Of a stretch of 64,000 nucleotides of DNA, positions 10,477-22,543 are shown one piece after another (position 1 is the stretch's first letter; every line of letters starts with the position of its first letter). This stretch comes from Theocolax elegans (taxonomy: Eukaryota; Arthropoda; Insecta; Hymenoptera; Cerocephalidae): assembly GCA_026168455.1 (NCBI GenBank), contig JANSJX010000008.1, positions 930,001 to 994,000 on the forward strand, read 5' to 3'. The translations under genes were made by a program, and so were the position numbers. The notes beneath the pieces are model-generated. The model worked only from the letters and a program-made list of their open reading frames with translations. It was not told the DNA's origin and did no database searches.

Positions 10477-12901
10477 TGCTTCAAAAATATTTTACTCGGC
10501 GTATATAATCGCTCTTTTTATATTTAACTATTTGCGCACGACCACGTGGTCATTTCGAACGAAGGTATAATAAATGCACAATTGAACGACATCGACGTTT
10601 CTCTTTTTTGTTTCTTTTATCGATTGACCAACAACATCCACTAATAAATAATTTTTGTAAAAAAAAAACTATTTTTTTTTAACTCGACTAATGATATGCG
10701 TGTTCGTTTGTTCGTATATACCATAAAATTAAATTTCACGTATACGTACAATATGTATATATATATACATACGTCCAGGTCAATGATAAATATTTACGAG
10801 TGGATATATATATATTGCATTATAATTGCTAAATTACATATATATATTTTAGTATTTTACTAAATTTTTTAAAACTATGATACATTTCGTTCGATTTCCG
10901 GCACGATACGTCGCACGTATACGTATACGTACATCTACTTGTAATTTCAAGCCTGACACAATAAAGAGACAAAGCAACGCTATATACTTCGTGTGTGTGT
11001 GTCTGTGTGTGTGTATGTATAAAAGAGTCAAGGGAATATCGAATACTCGCTTCAGTGAGTTTGTCGTTTAGAAAAATATCGTATTGTCACTATCGGTTTC
11101 GTGTCTGTGATAAGAAAATCGGGGAGGAAAAAGAAAACGTAGGGAAGGTTAGATTCTAGTGTATTATATATATATATATATACACACACACATCACCTAT
11201 ACACAAATGTTTGTTTTTCTCGATTGCCGCGCAACGCGTGAATTAGAGATTAGATTGAATAGCTATATATGTATGTGTGTCTGAGTGCATAACTGAATTT
11301 TTATCGACGCGCAATGAACGCGTATATTTAAGTACGTACAATAGATTCTTTTGTGTGTATATGAATTTACGTGCTTTTTTCACCAATTGTTTTATAGATA
11401 TATCATTTTTTTACATATTTTCGTACATAATTTATTAAAAGAATAATGACTCGTGCAGACGTATTTATATACATTTTTCTTACGCAATTAAACATTTAAA
11501 ATAGCCAGTTACCGGAGCAAAAACTACTTTTTTTATGGTCTAGAAACGTTTATAATTTCTGGTAGTAATATATACATATATATCTATATAAATAATGTAG
11601 GTATACGTAATTGTTGGTGACAATGCATATCCTCTCAATCGTAAACATTTTAAACGATACGCGGAACAAACTATATATATATATATCTGTGTGTGTGTAT
11701 CTTTGTTTTCCTATTATTAATGTGTTACGCACTTAGGAAGGAAAGAGAAAAAGCGTAATCCGAAAATTGTAAAACTTTTTTAGTACACTTGTTAAAAAAA
11801 ATGTCCTTGGAGAAAAATGTGTTGGTTGCATTTATGTATGTATATATATATATATACGATAATTATAATTAGCGTGGTGCATATATCGATCGATATATAT
11901 ATATATATATATATATATCACACGCGAAACGATGAGCGAGAGATCAATAGGGAATGGGAAATTATAATTTTAGGAAACGACTCGAGTTCCGTTGTAAAAA
12001 AAGTATCCATATATAAATGATCATTCGAAAGAGAAATTGCAATTATAAAGACTGTCGGTATATATTGAATTAAATATTTCGTGACAAAATATACAGAAAT
12101 CGAATAATAAAAAAAACGAGGCTCGAGAGAAGGTATATGTACGTTTGGTTCGTTTGACACAGTCAAACTCGAAGTTACCCAAATAAGTATAGACGCATGT
12201 ACGTACATATACGAGTAAGAAAAGCGGTCTTCATTCCTATACGTCGCGCGTTATCTTGCAACACTTTTATACGGTTTTTCTAGAAGGAGAGGAAGAGATA
12301 GTTCAAATATTTGTTGACGGAGTTAATTTTTCCGTAGCCCTCGAGAAGAAGGCATATTTTACATAGACGAAACGAAAGTCTCTCTTGGTCTGTTACGAGC
12401 TTGTATATACTTATATATAGTTATATATACGATTCTCTCTTATCGTTACTTACTTTGTCTTTCTCTTCACGCGGTTCTTCAGTTCGGGAGGTCTTTAACC
12501 CCCGAGAGTCTCGGTTTTTTTCTTCTTCACCCTAACGATTTATGAGTGTATAACTGTGACGATCTCTCTTTCTCTCTCTTTTTTTTTAACGGAGTTCGAA
12601 ATATTGAGAGTTTTATATATTTATATATATTTTAATTTCGATTTGAGTCGTACATTGTAAATAATTAATTGGAGTGACGTTCAAAATTACCTTGTTATAT
12701 TAACATATGTATATATTCTTAGGTTTATATTTTTCTATTACATTACAGTAAAATGTATATATATTAAAATGAATGGCTTATTTTACACGAATTGTAGAAA
12801 AGATTGTTCAAAATTATTATATACATTTTGTACAGATTATACCTGCAAGTTCATTTGTTTAAAATTTAAATCGTGTATTTAATTCGTTCGCATATATATA
12901 T
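10477..12901. other. Non-coding AT/CpG-mixed stretch upstream of the receptor
   Basis: (TA)n, (TG)n and (CA)n microsatellites alternate with CpG-containing sequence (e.g. 10860-11110, 12240-12600). No exon-like frame is visible on either strand. It probably contains the receptor's promoter near 10500-10800, but no core element stands out. Confidence 0.5.
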
Positions 12902-13896
12902 GGGGTATTCCACGTGAAGTGGTCCGATCAAAATTTTAAAATGCCCCAAATTTTGGGTACACATTGCAAATGTTTTTCAGAATACAGAAAAAAATTTTTA
13001 AGTACTGGAATTTATTAGTTCAAAAGTTATTCTAACCTCAAAAAGTGAACTTTTTCCAGTTTTTTTCAACACCAGCTGGGTTCATCGCTATTTAACTCAA
13101 AATCTATCAACTTTTACTATAGAACATTATATGTAACATTCGTTGCTAATTATGTCTAGAATTTATCCTTCTGGGTTAGAATTTCTAATTTCAAGGTAAA
13201 TGTTAGATAAACTACGTGTCAATATTCAACTTGAAAAAAAACTAACTTCGCCACAATTGATTTTTTTATCCAAAAATCCAAAAGAAAGCTTGGAGCAATA
13301 CCTTTCAAATGATCTGTAGCATTTTTATGGCCTTCAATTCTGTAAAAAGTTATGATAATTTAAAGAAAGACGAAAAATTCACAAAAATTAACATGGTATT
13401 TCCCATTTAAATTTTTAAAAAAATTTCGTCTTTCTTTAAATTATCATAACTTTTTGCAGAATTGAAGGCCATAAAAATGCTACAAATCATTTGAAAGGTA
13501 TTGCTCCAAGCTTTCTTTTGGACTTTTGGATAAAAAAATCAATTGTGGCGAAGTTAGTTTTTTTTCAAGTTGAATATTGACACGTAGTTTATCTAACATT
13601 TACCTTGAAATTAGAAATTCTAACCCAGAAGGATAAATTCTAGACATAATTAGCAACAAATGTTACATATAATGTTCTATAGTAAAAGTTGATAGATTTT
13701 GAGTTAAATAGCGATGAACCCAGCTTGTGTTGAAAAAAACTGGAAAAAATTCACTTTTTGAGGTTAGAATAACTTTTGAACTAATAAATTCCAGTACCTA
13801 AAAATTTTTTTCTGTATTCTGAAAAACATTTGCAATGTGTACCCAAAATTTGGGGCATTTTAAAATTTTGATCGGACCACTTCACGTGGAATACCG
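12902..13896. mobile_element. 1-kb foldback element, GGTATTCCACGTGAAGTGG family
   Basis: A near-perfect palindrome centred near 13399. Both arms begin GGTATTCCACGTGAAGTGG and proceed through identical sequence to a short central spacer. Both ends abut TA-rich tracts (ATATATATA), implying insertion into TA sites. Related elements lie at 58111-58758 (deleted left end) and 62408-63369 (diverged). No reading frame; non-autonomous. Confidence 0.85.
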
Positions 13897-15239
13897 CATA
13901 TATATATATTAAGATACAATTAGTTAATATATTCGACGTTTGTCAATTTAACCAAAAATTGCGATGAATATATAACCGAGTTCTTTTAGTTTTTTTTTTC
14001 TTCAATGTTTGAATTTTATTATCAACAATTATTATCTTTGCCGAGAGTACACTGTAAATAATAACGAATAAATATCCGCGTGCAAAAAAAGGTTGTAGCT
14101 ATTTATTGCAATACGAATGTATGGGGTTTAAAATTTTTTTGTTGCTTATACTATGTACATTATGAGAAAACTGCAGGTATATTAAAAAATGAGGGTATTG
14201 TTGTACAGTAACGTATATACAGGAATATATACTTGGATTATCATAATTTTTACTATGTCTTACTGTACGAGAAGGAACATCGTACACCCATATAAATTAC
14301 AAAAATAAATAATTAACGTTACTATGTATAACAATATACTCGTTTTTCTCTGATCAAAAACTTTATTGCTTTTATTATTTACAACATTGGTTAATTTCCT
14401 CAATTTATATAATTAATTATAGTTATCGAATCTTTGATTAAAAAATGATTGTTTTTAAAATAACCAACGATTGTTTGTTGTAATTTTAATCGTTGACGCG
14501 TTTTTTCTCGACGCTTTTTAAAATATACATAAAAAATATGAATATTTTGTATATATATATACACGAGATACATATATGTGTGTTCGCACTCGAATAAGTA
14601 TATATATCGAGAGTAAAGAGGAGAGAAAAAACACACGTATATACAAATGAACGGTCGAAGAAAAGTGGAAAATAAATTATGTAAATGACAAAAAGTTGTG
14701 GGGCCAATGTCCGTTGACTCGGTAGGAACGGTCCCACGCATTCTTTATCTTTCTTATATTCTCCGAGATGTGTACATTTGAAAGTTACCTTTTCTTTTTC
14801 TCCTTGTACATATGCGTATTTCAATGGAAAGGGTCATCCGCGTATATAATAATATAAATCTGATTTTATATTTTTGTTTTTTTTTCAGTCTATTTTGAAT
14901 AAATTAAAATATTATAATAAAACAATATTAAAAATGTATATTTTTTACTTTAATATTATATACGTATCTATACATAGGTAATATGTTACTGTGCATCGTT
15001 AATTCGGATTTGGTTTATCGAGTATATACGACGATGCGAGTATGTGAAATCGTTAGACAGATAAAAATATATATATATTAGAAGCCAACGTTAATATTTT
15101 TTTGTACCGCAAATAATATATTGTAATATACATATATAACGATTTTTAATATTCATCGAAATATCGTATTATACGGCAGATATTGTGTATATAATTAAGA
15201 ATAAAGAAATAATGAAATTAAAATAGGGATAATACGGAG
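13897..15239. other. AT-rich non-coding stretch
   Basis: No coding exon seen. The ORFs at 14099-14287, 14400-14741 and 14486-14824 (-) are Y/I/F/H-rich and overlap in different frames, typical of AT-rich DNA. Confidence 0.55.
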
Positions 15240-15609
15240 GAAAGAGAGAGAATTAATATGTACACGCGCGCGATCCACAAAAACATAGAAAATTTCCAGG
15301 AAACGAAAAGACATAGGCTTCGTTTGTATATATCATGCGTTCGAAATGCCACTGTTCGAACGACGAGAGAGAGAGAGAGAGCCCGGGCTTTGTCGGCGTC
15401 ATTGTCGAGTCCGTATAGAGCGCGTATAGCGCTCCCTCTCTCTTGCTCGAAAAACGAGGCAACTTGGTATACGTTATACGCTCTAGGGGGATAGGCAAAA
15501 GGGGGACTGACTCTCTCTCTCTCCCTCTCTCTCTCGGTGGGTCGGTCGGTCGGTCGCTCGATGACTCAAAGCGCTAGAACGAGAGAGTCCGAGTCCCGAG
15601 ATATACCCG

Positions 15610-15624
15610 CGGGTCATTGACCCG
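15610..15624. promoter_or_regulatory. Nuclear-receptor IR-1 palindrome (ecdysone-response-element-like)
   Basis: CGGGTCATTGACCCG is a perfect 15-bp palindrome matching RGGTCA-N-TGACCY, the inverted-repeat spacing-1 arrangement bound by EcR/USP. An E-box CACGTG follows at 15627-15632. Sequence match only. Confidence 0.5.
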
Positions 15625-15680
15625 TGCACGTGGAGTGCCGAGCCAAAGTAGGCCACGTCGTGACATCACGCAAAATCAAA

Positions 15681-15770
15681 ATGGCCGTCCAACGCGCACC
15701 ACTCGAGAAGAGCTACTACTATAGGCCTCTTTCCCACACCGATCTTCTCTCGTCGGCTCTCGGCAGCTAG
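15681..15770 (+). other. Short ORF (29 codons) within the regulatory island
   Basis: ATG in a good context (CAAAATGGCC) reads MAVQRAPLEKSYYYRPLSHT and nine more residues to TAG. If transcription starts in the island and runs rightward this would be an upstream ORF. There is no homology that I recognise; coding is speculative. Confidence 0.2.
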
Positions 15771-15835
15771 GCTCTCCGATCTTTTTTTTTCCTCCTCCTC
15801 CTCCTCCTCCTCCATCTTCTCCTTTTCTTTTATTT

Positions 15836-17212
15836 CATTTCATTTTATTTTATTCTTTTTTCTCTACCAGGGATCACTATATACCTCGGACACTGCACGC
15901 GCTTTTTCTCTCTTCTATTCGAAAATATATTATAAAACGAGGGTTTATACATATCTTTTTTTCTTTTCGGTCAAAATTCGTTGGGCTCGAAGTTTCGAGT
16001 GTAGACCTCTTTTTTTTTAACCGTATATTCGTTGACGACAATTTTTTTTTTGGTTCAACGCTTACGTACAATTACTCTTTCTTTATATATATTCGTATAT
16101 ACCTATATTTTATACACGCACACATCGAAATTTGCGTATAAACTATAATAAAGCGCATCAACATTTTTTTGGATATGTATATATATACCGCAACAATATG
16201 ACTCAGTCGAAAGACGAAATCCAAAAGAAAAACTATATGATCTAAAGAGTCCGTAACTCGGAGAAATAAGTGTACCTATATATACACCATCATAGACGAA
16301 GATTATCTTTATTGCAAAATATGTATAATCGTTAACGACATACTTTCAATTTTCAGGGTCACACGCGCCTTCACTTTTACTCGTCGAATATTATATATAT
16401 ATACTTGTATTAGTGGAGAGACAAAAGATACATAGACGCGTTTTGTATATATATGTATACGTTACACGAACCCTTTGGAGTGGAAAATTTTATGATAACG
16501 AACGATCTATACATGCACATGGTTTATAACGATTATATAGAATGCATCTCTGATTCATCGCGAGTTTATAATATGGTATAAGTATATCATACTTTTCGTT
16601 TTACTCCTTATCATATTGTGTAATTATACATTATCGGTCGATCTTTCATCACGGGTAAATATATATATATATATAATAATACCCCCAGCTTCACAGGAAG
16701 TGAAAGTTTAAGTTTAATTTTTGAGGTTTAGGTTACTTATTCTATAAAAATGTAGATATTTCTTGGATTATTATATATATAAGCAGATTGATGAACTCGA
16801 TTCTTTCGTCCAAAATTTATTTTTTTAAACTGCAGATACGTTTTATATCTTTAATATTTATATCACAATTAATTGTGCAATATATATAGATCAAGATATT
16901 TACTTCAAGTGTGCAGTAAATTGAGATAAATATCTTTTTATCAACAATAGCTAATTACCTATATATATAAATTATATTTTTTTTATATAAATTGTTTAAG
17001 CTCTATAAAAGGGAAATTATTTCTATAAATTCATCGAGAAACGTTTTATACTTTTTACTGCCGGAGTACATCGTTTACTACTATAACGCGTTTCTAACCT
17101 GAGAAAAATATTAAATATACAAACATTTTTTTCATAAAATATATAAATATATATAAAATCACATTTAATATTTATTTCTATTTAATTATTTATTATTTCT
17201 CTACAGTAGACA
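15836..17212. other. AT-rich non-coding stretch
   Basis: T-rich at first (15840-16060), then (TA)n-laced AT-rich sequence. No exon, RNA gene or inverted repeat recognised. Confidence 0.5.
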
Positions 17213-17660
17213 TTTGAATCTAAGAACTAGGAATTAAAAATTAGTAGAAAATACCTTGTGATAAAATGTCTTTCACCCATTTTTAACTTCGAAACGTTCG
17301 AATAATCTTTCCAGCTTTTCGGAAACAGTGAACTTCGAAATTTCTATAGTTTCGAATTGGTTTTTAAAGCTCCGATGTGATTTACAACTAAAATTTCTAT
17401 TATATTTCCAGTATTTACGAATATAAATGCGATTTTATTAAATTTTTCACTTCTTCATTTTTAATGGACATTTAATACCACATAACTAGACTCAAATTTG
17501 ACCTATGTATTTTATAAACTAAAAATTAGCTCGAAACGTAAGATAATTTATATTTTAGTCTATTTAAGGGTTAAAAATTGGGAGAAAAAGCGTTTCACAG
17601 GGAGGATAATTCGGGATTTTCACATTTTTCGCCTATTTTATATTATATATTACCTATATT
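17213..17660. repeat. Intact copy of the dispersed repeat seen at 3160-4860
   Basis: Shares blocks with both sides of the LINE-interrupted copy, including GAATCTAAGAACTAGGAATT and TATTTCCAGTATTTAC, in the same order and without the insertion. It helps date the LINE insertion as later than the spread of this repeat. Coding capacity: none seen. Confidence 0.6.
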
Positions 17661-18808
17661 AAATCGAATACATTTTCCTCATGGATTATTAGTATATATA
17701 TACGTCTTATCTAATTTTCGATAAAAAAAATACCTTGATGGAAAGTAGATAATTCGTTAATATGGTTCCAGGTTAAAAATCTTATATATACCTGATGAAA
17801 AAATTTGACCATATATCTACGGTAATTTAAGATAATTCTTTTCTCCGTGTACATATATGTATAAAACAAATAGAATAACTAAATGCTATATTATCAAACT
17901 GTCATCACCATAGCGTATATATACAACCGATTATATCGGAGGGTAATTTTGTAATTTGAACAAACTCAACATATGTGGTATATGTGGTTGCGATATCGAC
18001 TTGAAGTCGAATGACATTTCATCCCTCTTTAACCCACTTTCTCTCGTTCAATTTAAAAGATATAATTAATTGAATGAAAGAGAAAACACACGACGTGGGA
18101 AGTAAAAAAGAAAGACATGCACGAATCCCTTATCCGAACAAAAAGGAAATTAAATTCCATCGCGGTCTATATATATATATATTTGGATTCCATACATATC
18201 TGTATACATATATATATACATATACATATATACAAAATTCAATTTCCTTCGCGTTATTTTTGTTTTTTTTTGAATTAAATATATGTACATACAATTGTTA
18301 AATTACGAGAAAAAATATATGTATACATATTATATTGAAGTGTACGTTTTTATGTATATATATATATACACGAAACGTTTTTCCATAAAAGAAGAACATT
18401 ACTATCTTTTAGTGCGCCGTTTCGATTTATTCCAATACAGTTGGATTTGTTCAATCTGTCAAAAATTCTTGGGTATGTAGTCTCGATACATATATATATA
18501 TACACACAAAAAGGTGAACATACATACATATAGGTATGTATGTGTGTGGGTGTATAATTTTTCTTTCGATATATATATAATCGATGAAAATAATAGTATA
18601 TATATATATATATATATATATACCGCTTGATTAGATATATACGAATCGTTTGCGTTACAAATTGAAACGAGAGTGAAAAATCAATGTTTCCGATGATTAA
18701 TGACATTGTAGTACAATATATATATATATATAATTTACGCGGATAATAAGAATATTTTATTTTTAGACCGACATATATATATTATTGCAGTCGGCATAGG
18801 TTTGTGTA

Positions 18809-18839
<31 letters not shown>

Positions 18840-19490
18840 CTTTGTGTAAATATATATCGTTGCATACAATTTCACTACTATTTTTAAATATTTTTGGGTA
18901 AAATCTATGTACGCGTTAAAGTTTAATATCTATCCGTTTTTCTCTTGAAAATTTTGGCTCTCGCGTCGCAACGTGTGTTAAACTATTATATATATATATA
19001 TATATATGCACAAATATTTAAAATAAAAATACATATTAATATATCTGAAAGTATTTAATAACTGTGTTTAATATATTAAATACTGAATGATTCAACTACA
19101 CAAATTTTCCAATTATACAATTGCAATAGAAATAGTATTTCGACGAGGTGTAGATAAAATATATGTACGAGTGCACTGAAAGTATACGTATATGTATGGT
19201 GATGGTTATATTCGCTGATATATGTTCTTAAATAACGCCTAATCAACGAAAAGGGAAGCGAAAACAAGCGGAGAAAAAAACGAGGGGAACGTTATATATA
19301 AATGTATTATAACGACGACTCGAACTCAAAATTGTTCGAACATTTCTAGTTTTAATTCTAATCCACTATTCGTAAGTTTATACTTATATTCATTTGTATT
19401 TATTCTATTATTTAAATTATATTTCTTTGTTAATTACATATAGTTACGATTATATGTGTCATATTTAAAATGTCCAATTTCAAATTTTGA
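17661..19490. other. AT-rich, microsatellite-laden stretch
   Basis: Many (TA)n tracts (18596-18623, 18810-18835, 18987-19007 among others). Apparent ORFs (18074-18301, 18283-18480, 18350-18706) translate (TA)n as YIYI and are not genes. Confidence 0.55.
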
Positions 19491-19497
19491 TGCACAG

Positions 19498-19514
19498 AGT
19501 GCTACCTAGTGGAT
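19498..19514 (-). promoter_or_regulatory. CTCF-like motif
   Basis: The minus strand reads ATCCACTAGGTAGCACT, one mismatch from the CTCF core CCACTAGGTGGCA. It lies about 1.1 kb past the 3' end of Hsp90, between the Hsp90 unit and the non-coding region to the left, a sensible place for an insulator. Motif match only. Confidence 0.3.
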
Positions 19515-20511
19515 CATTGGTAAAGACGATTAATATTTCTTTTTATCAGTTATCATTAGGTGTCACTACTGTACGGTTTACCGACTGTTATCCTATGTGA
19601 TCACATTATTTTCAAATTTTTATATATGCTGTTACATAAATTGTTCGTTGCGGTAATATGAATCAATAATATATATCATTTTCGTAGTAAACAATTTTTT
19701 TTGTTTGCTAATGAAAATGTTGTTTACATCTATTGTTAGCTAATGAAAATGTAGTAATACTATTTCGGTTGTGTGTTACTTTTTGGTAAGATACTCGTCG
19801 TTAATTCGAGTGTAACAAACTAGATAATTATACGTAGTCATATGGTATAAGTTAAACATTTATATTTATTACTTCTTTTTTAAGATGAATGAGATTTTAG
19901 ATTTATGAATCAAGTGTTAATTAATATCAATTGCTTCTTATTTAATTTTAATTAGAAATCTGTAGTGTATAAGCGTTAAGTAATATTGTTATGTAAAATT
20001 AATTGTTTATATGCCTTAAGTTATTGTTATATAAAATGTTTGTTTTTGTACAAAAATTATGTTAAGGACAATAAAAATGTATTAAATATATTATAAATTT
20101 ATATTTAAGCAAAATTCATTTAACTACACAAGTGAAAACTAATTTGAATAAGTAAATAATATATTGGTATTTAGGAAAAGGATCAATGCAGGTAAGTAAA
20201 AAGATTTTATTCTTTCGCAACCTCAATTTTATTGGGCATGAATTTGTTGACTCTTACAACAATCTTATTAATACTAAATCTTATCAATTAAATTAAATAA
20301 AAAAGATATTTAGTTTTTTATTATGAACTAGAAAGTATGGTTAAATTATAAGAGCAGAAAGTTCAAACTGCAGTACAGTGGAATGATAAATATGCTTGTA
20401 AAAATATAATACGAATTTAACACACTTATCATCCAACTGTCTTGTGTAAAGATGAATACTCTTGCAATTTAATAACAGTCTTTCTAAATGCCTAAAAAAA
20501 GTCTTTGGGTC
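19515..20511 (-). other. Downstream flank of Hsp90 (3'UTR and beyond)
   Basis: AT-rich. AATAAA signals on the minus strand occur around 20326-20331, 20229-20234 and 20206-20211, so Hsp90 transcripts probably end between 20180 and 20310. Nothing else recognised. Confidence 0.45.
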
Positions 20512-20637
20512 TTAAATTATCTTCTCCATTCTTGCTGCTTTGTTTTTTTTTTCATCGAGTGAAGGAACTTCTCCACTACCACAGCCATTGTCGTTGAATC
20601 CAAGACCCGGTTTGTTCATCTTGGACGCATGGATCTG
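20512..20637 (-). pseudogene. Diverged tandem copy of the Hsp90 C-terminal coding segment
   Basis: Twelve bases past the Hsp90 stop codon the minus strand again encodes an Hsp90-like tail in an open frame of 41 codons ended by TAA: QIHASKM..., then LGFND, SGEVPSLDE, and finally AARMEKII. The true tail has QVHASRI..., [13 protein letters not shown] and ASRMEEVD in the same order. The EEVD motif that binds TPR co-chaperones is lost. The copy begins right after ACACAG, which could act as a splice acceptor. It is either a decayed tandem duplication lying in the 3'UTR or, less likely, an alternative last exon. Confidence 0.7.
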
Positions 20638-20649
20638 TGTTTAACCTCT

Positions 20650-22543
20650 TCAATCTACTTCTTCCATCCTTGATGCTTCTTCCGAATCACCTTCTAGTGG
20701 AGGTACTTCGCTATCTACTTTCTCTTCTTCTGCTGTTTCATCGTCGTCAAAGCAAAGTCCTAATCTGATCATCCTGTAGATCCTGGATGCATGGACCTGT
20801 GGATCTTCCAGGCCAAATCCTGAGGACAAAAGTGCAGTCTCGAAGAGGAGCATGATCAAGTCCTTTACAGATTTGTCATGCTTGTCAACCTCTACCTTTT
20901 GTCTAAGGCTCTCCATAATGGAATGGGCAGGATTGATTTCTAGGTGTTTCTTTGCTGCCATGTATCCCATGGTCGATGTGTCACGTAGTGCCTGGGCTTT
21001 CATGATCCTCTCCATGTTGGCGGTCCAACCATAATGCGAGGTGACAATGCAGCAGGGAGAATTTACCAACCTGTTGGAGACTACAACTTTCTCTACTCTC
21101 TTGTCAAGGATGTCCTTCATGACTTTGCAGAGATTCTCGTATCTGGCTTTGTCCTCCTCCCTCTTCTTTTTCTCTTCCTCAGTTTCAGGCAGTTCAAGAC
21201 CTTCCTTTGTAACGGAGACAAGTTGCTTGCCATCGTATTCCTTCAATTGTTGAACTACATATTCATCAATAGGTTCAGTCATGTAAATTACTTCAAAACC
21301 TCGTTTCTTCACCCTCTCAACGAATGAGCTGTTAGCTACTTGTTCCTTGCTTTCACCGGTAATGTAGTAGATGTGCTTCTGCTCTTCTTTTATGTGTGAA
21401 ACATATTCTTTTAGAGAGCATTGTTCATCGCCTGATGCAGAAGTATGGAATCGCAGAAGATCCGACAACCTCTTCCTGTTCTGACTGTCCTCGTGGATAC
21501 CCAGTTTCAGATTTTTGCTGAATTGTTCGTAACATTTTTTGTAGTTCTCCTTATCTTCTGTAAGCTCTTCAAAGAGTTCCAAGCATTTTTTGACAATATT
21601 CTTCCTAATGACTTTGAGAATCTTATTTTGCTGGAGCGTCTCACGAGAAATATTCAAAGGAAGATCTTCGCTGTCTACTACACCTCGGATGAAGTTCAAA
21701 TATTCAGGGATAATATCTTCACAGTTGTCCATGATGAATACTCGCCTGACGTACAATTTGATGTTGTTCTTACGTTTCTTGTTTTCAAAGAGATCGAAGG
21801 GAGCGCGACGAGGAACAAAAAGAAGAGCTTTGAATTCGAGTTGACCTTCAACGGAAAAGTGTTTCACAGCTAGATGGTCATCCCAGTCATTGGCCAAACT
21901 CTTGTAAAATTCACCATATTCTTCCTGTGTGATGTCATCTGGATTCCTGGTCCAAATAGGCTTAGTCTTGTTCAATTCCTCCTCATCTGTGTACTTTTCC
22001 TTGACAGTCTTCTTCTTTTTCTTCTCTTCTTTAGGTTTATCTTCATCCTCATCTTCACCAACATCTTCGATCTTGGGCTTATCATCTTCCTTCTCTTCTT
22101 CGTCTTTCTTTTCTTCCTCATCCTCGTCTTCGCTCAATTCCTTGTCCCTTTCCTTTTCGACGAGAAGCTTGATGGGATAACTAATGAACTGCGAGTGCTT
22201 CTTGACAACTTCCTTAATCTTTGCTTCTTCCAAATATTCGGTATGATCTTCCTTGATGTGTAGAATAATTTTAGTTCCTCTGCCAATGGGTTCTCCATTG
22301 TCTGGACGAACTGTGAAAGAACCACCAGCAGCGGATTCCCAGATGTATTGTTCATCGTCATTGTGTTTCGAGATGACGGTGACCTTATCGGCAACAAGGT
22401 ACGCAGAGTAGAAACCAACACCAAATTGTCCAATCATAGCAATGTCAGCACCGGCCTGCAGAGCTTCCATAAATGCTTTCGTACCAGATTTAGCAATGAT
22501 ACCAAGGTTGTTTACCAATTCAGCTTTCGTCATACCAATTCCA
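20650..22543 (-). CDS. Hsp90: Hsp90 coding exon 3
   Basis: Follows acceptor TTTTACAG, completes Ser90 and encodes [14 protein letters not shown] to the final MEEVD and TGA at 20650-20652. It covers most of the ATPase domain, the linker, and the middle and C-terminal domains. Confidence 0.97.

Larger units (their letters stand above)
15240..15835. promoter_or_regulatory. CpG- and GAGA-rich regulatory island (promoter or PRE-like)
   Basis: An abrupt rise in GC and CpG inside a 10-kb AT-rich stretch. It contains GAGAG runs on both strands (15365-15383, 15511-15535, 15580s: GAGA-factor-type sites), four GGTC repeats (about 15540-15556), a perfect GGGTCATTGACCC palindrome, an E-box CACGTG, a CRE-like TGACATCA (15661) and a PHO/YY1-like AAAATGGCC (15678-15686), and ends in (CCT)n. 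GAGA plus PHO sites are the hallmark of Drosophila Polycomb response elements; the mix also fits a CpG-rich promoter. No exon is evident nearby on either side, so the target gene is unknown and may be non-coding. Confidence 0.5.

Noticed and set aside
21034..22433. Several 70-142-codon ORFs antisense or out of frame to Hsp90
   Set aside because: They are shadows of the Hsp90 coding sequence; the acidic/lysine-rich linker opens S- and F-rich frames on the other strand.
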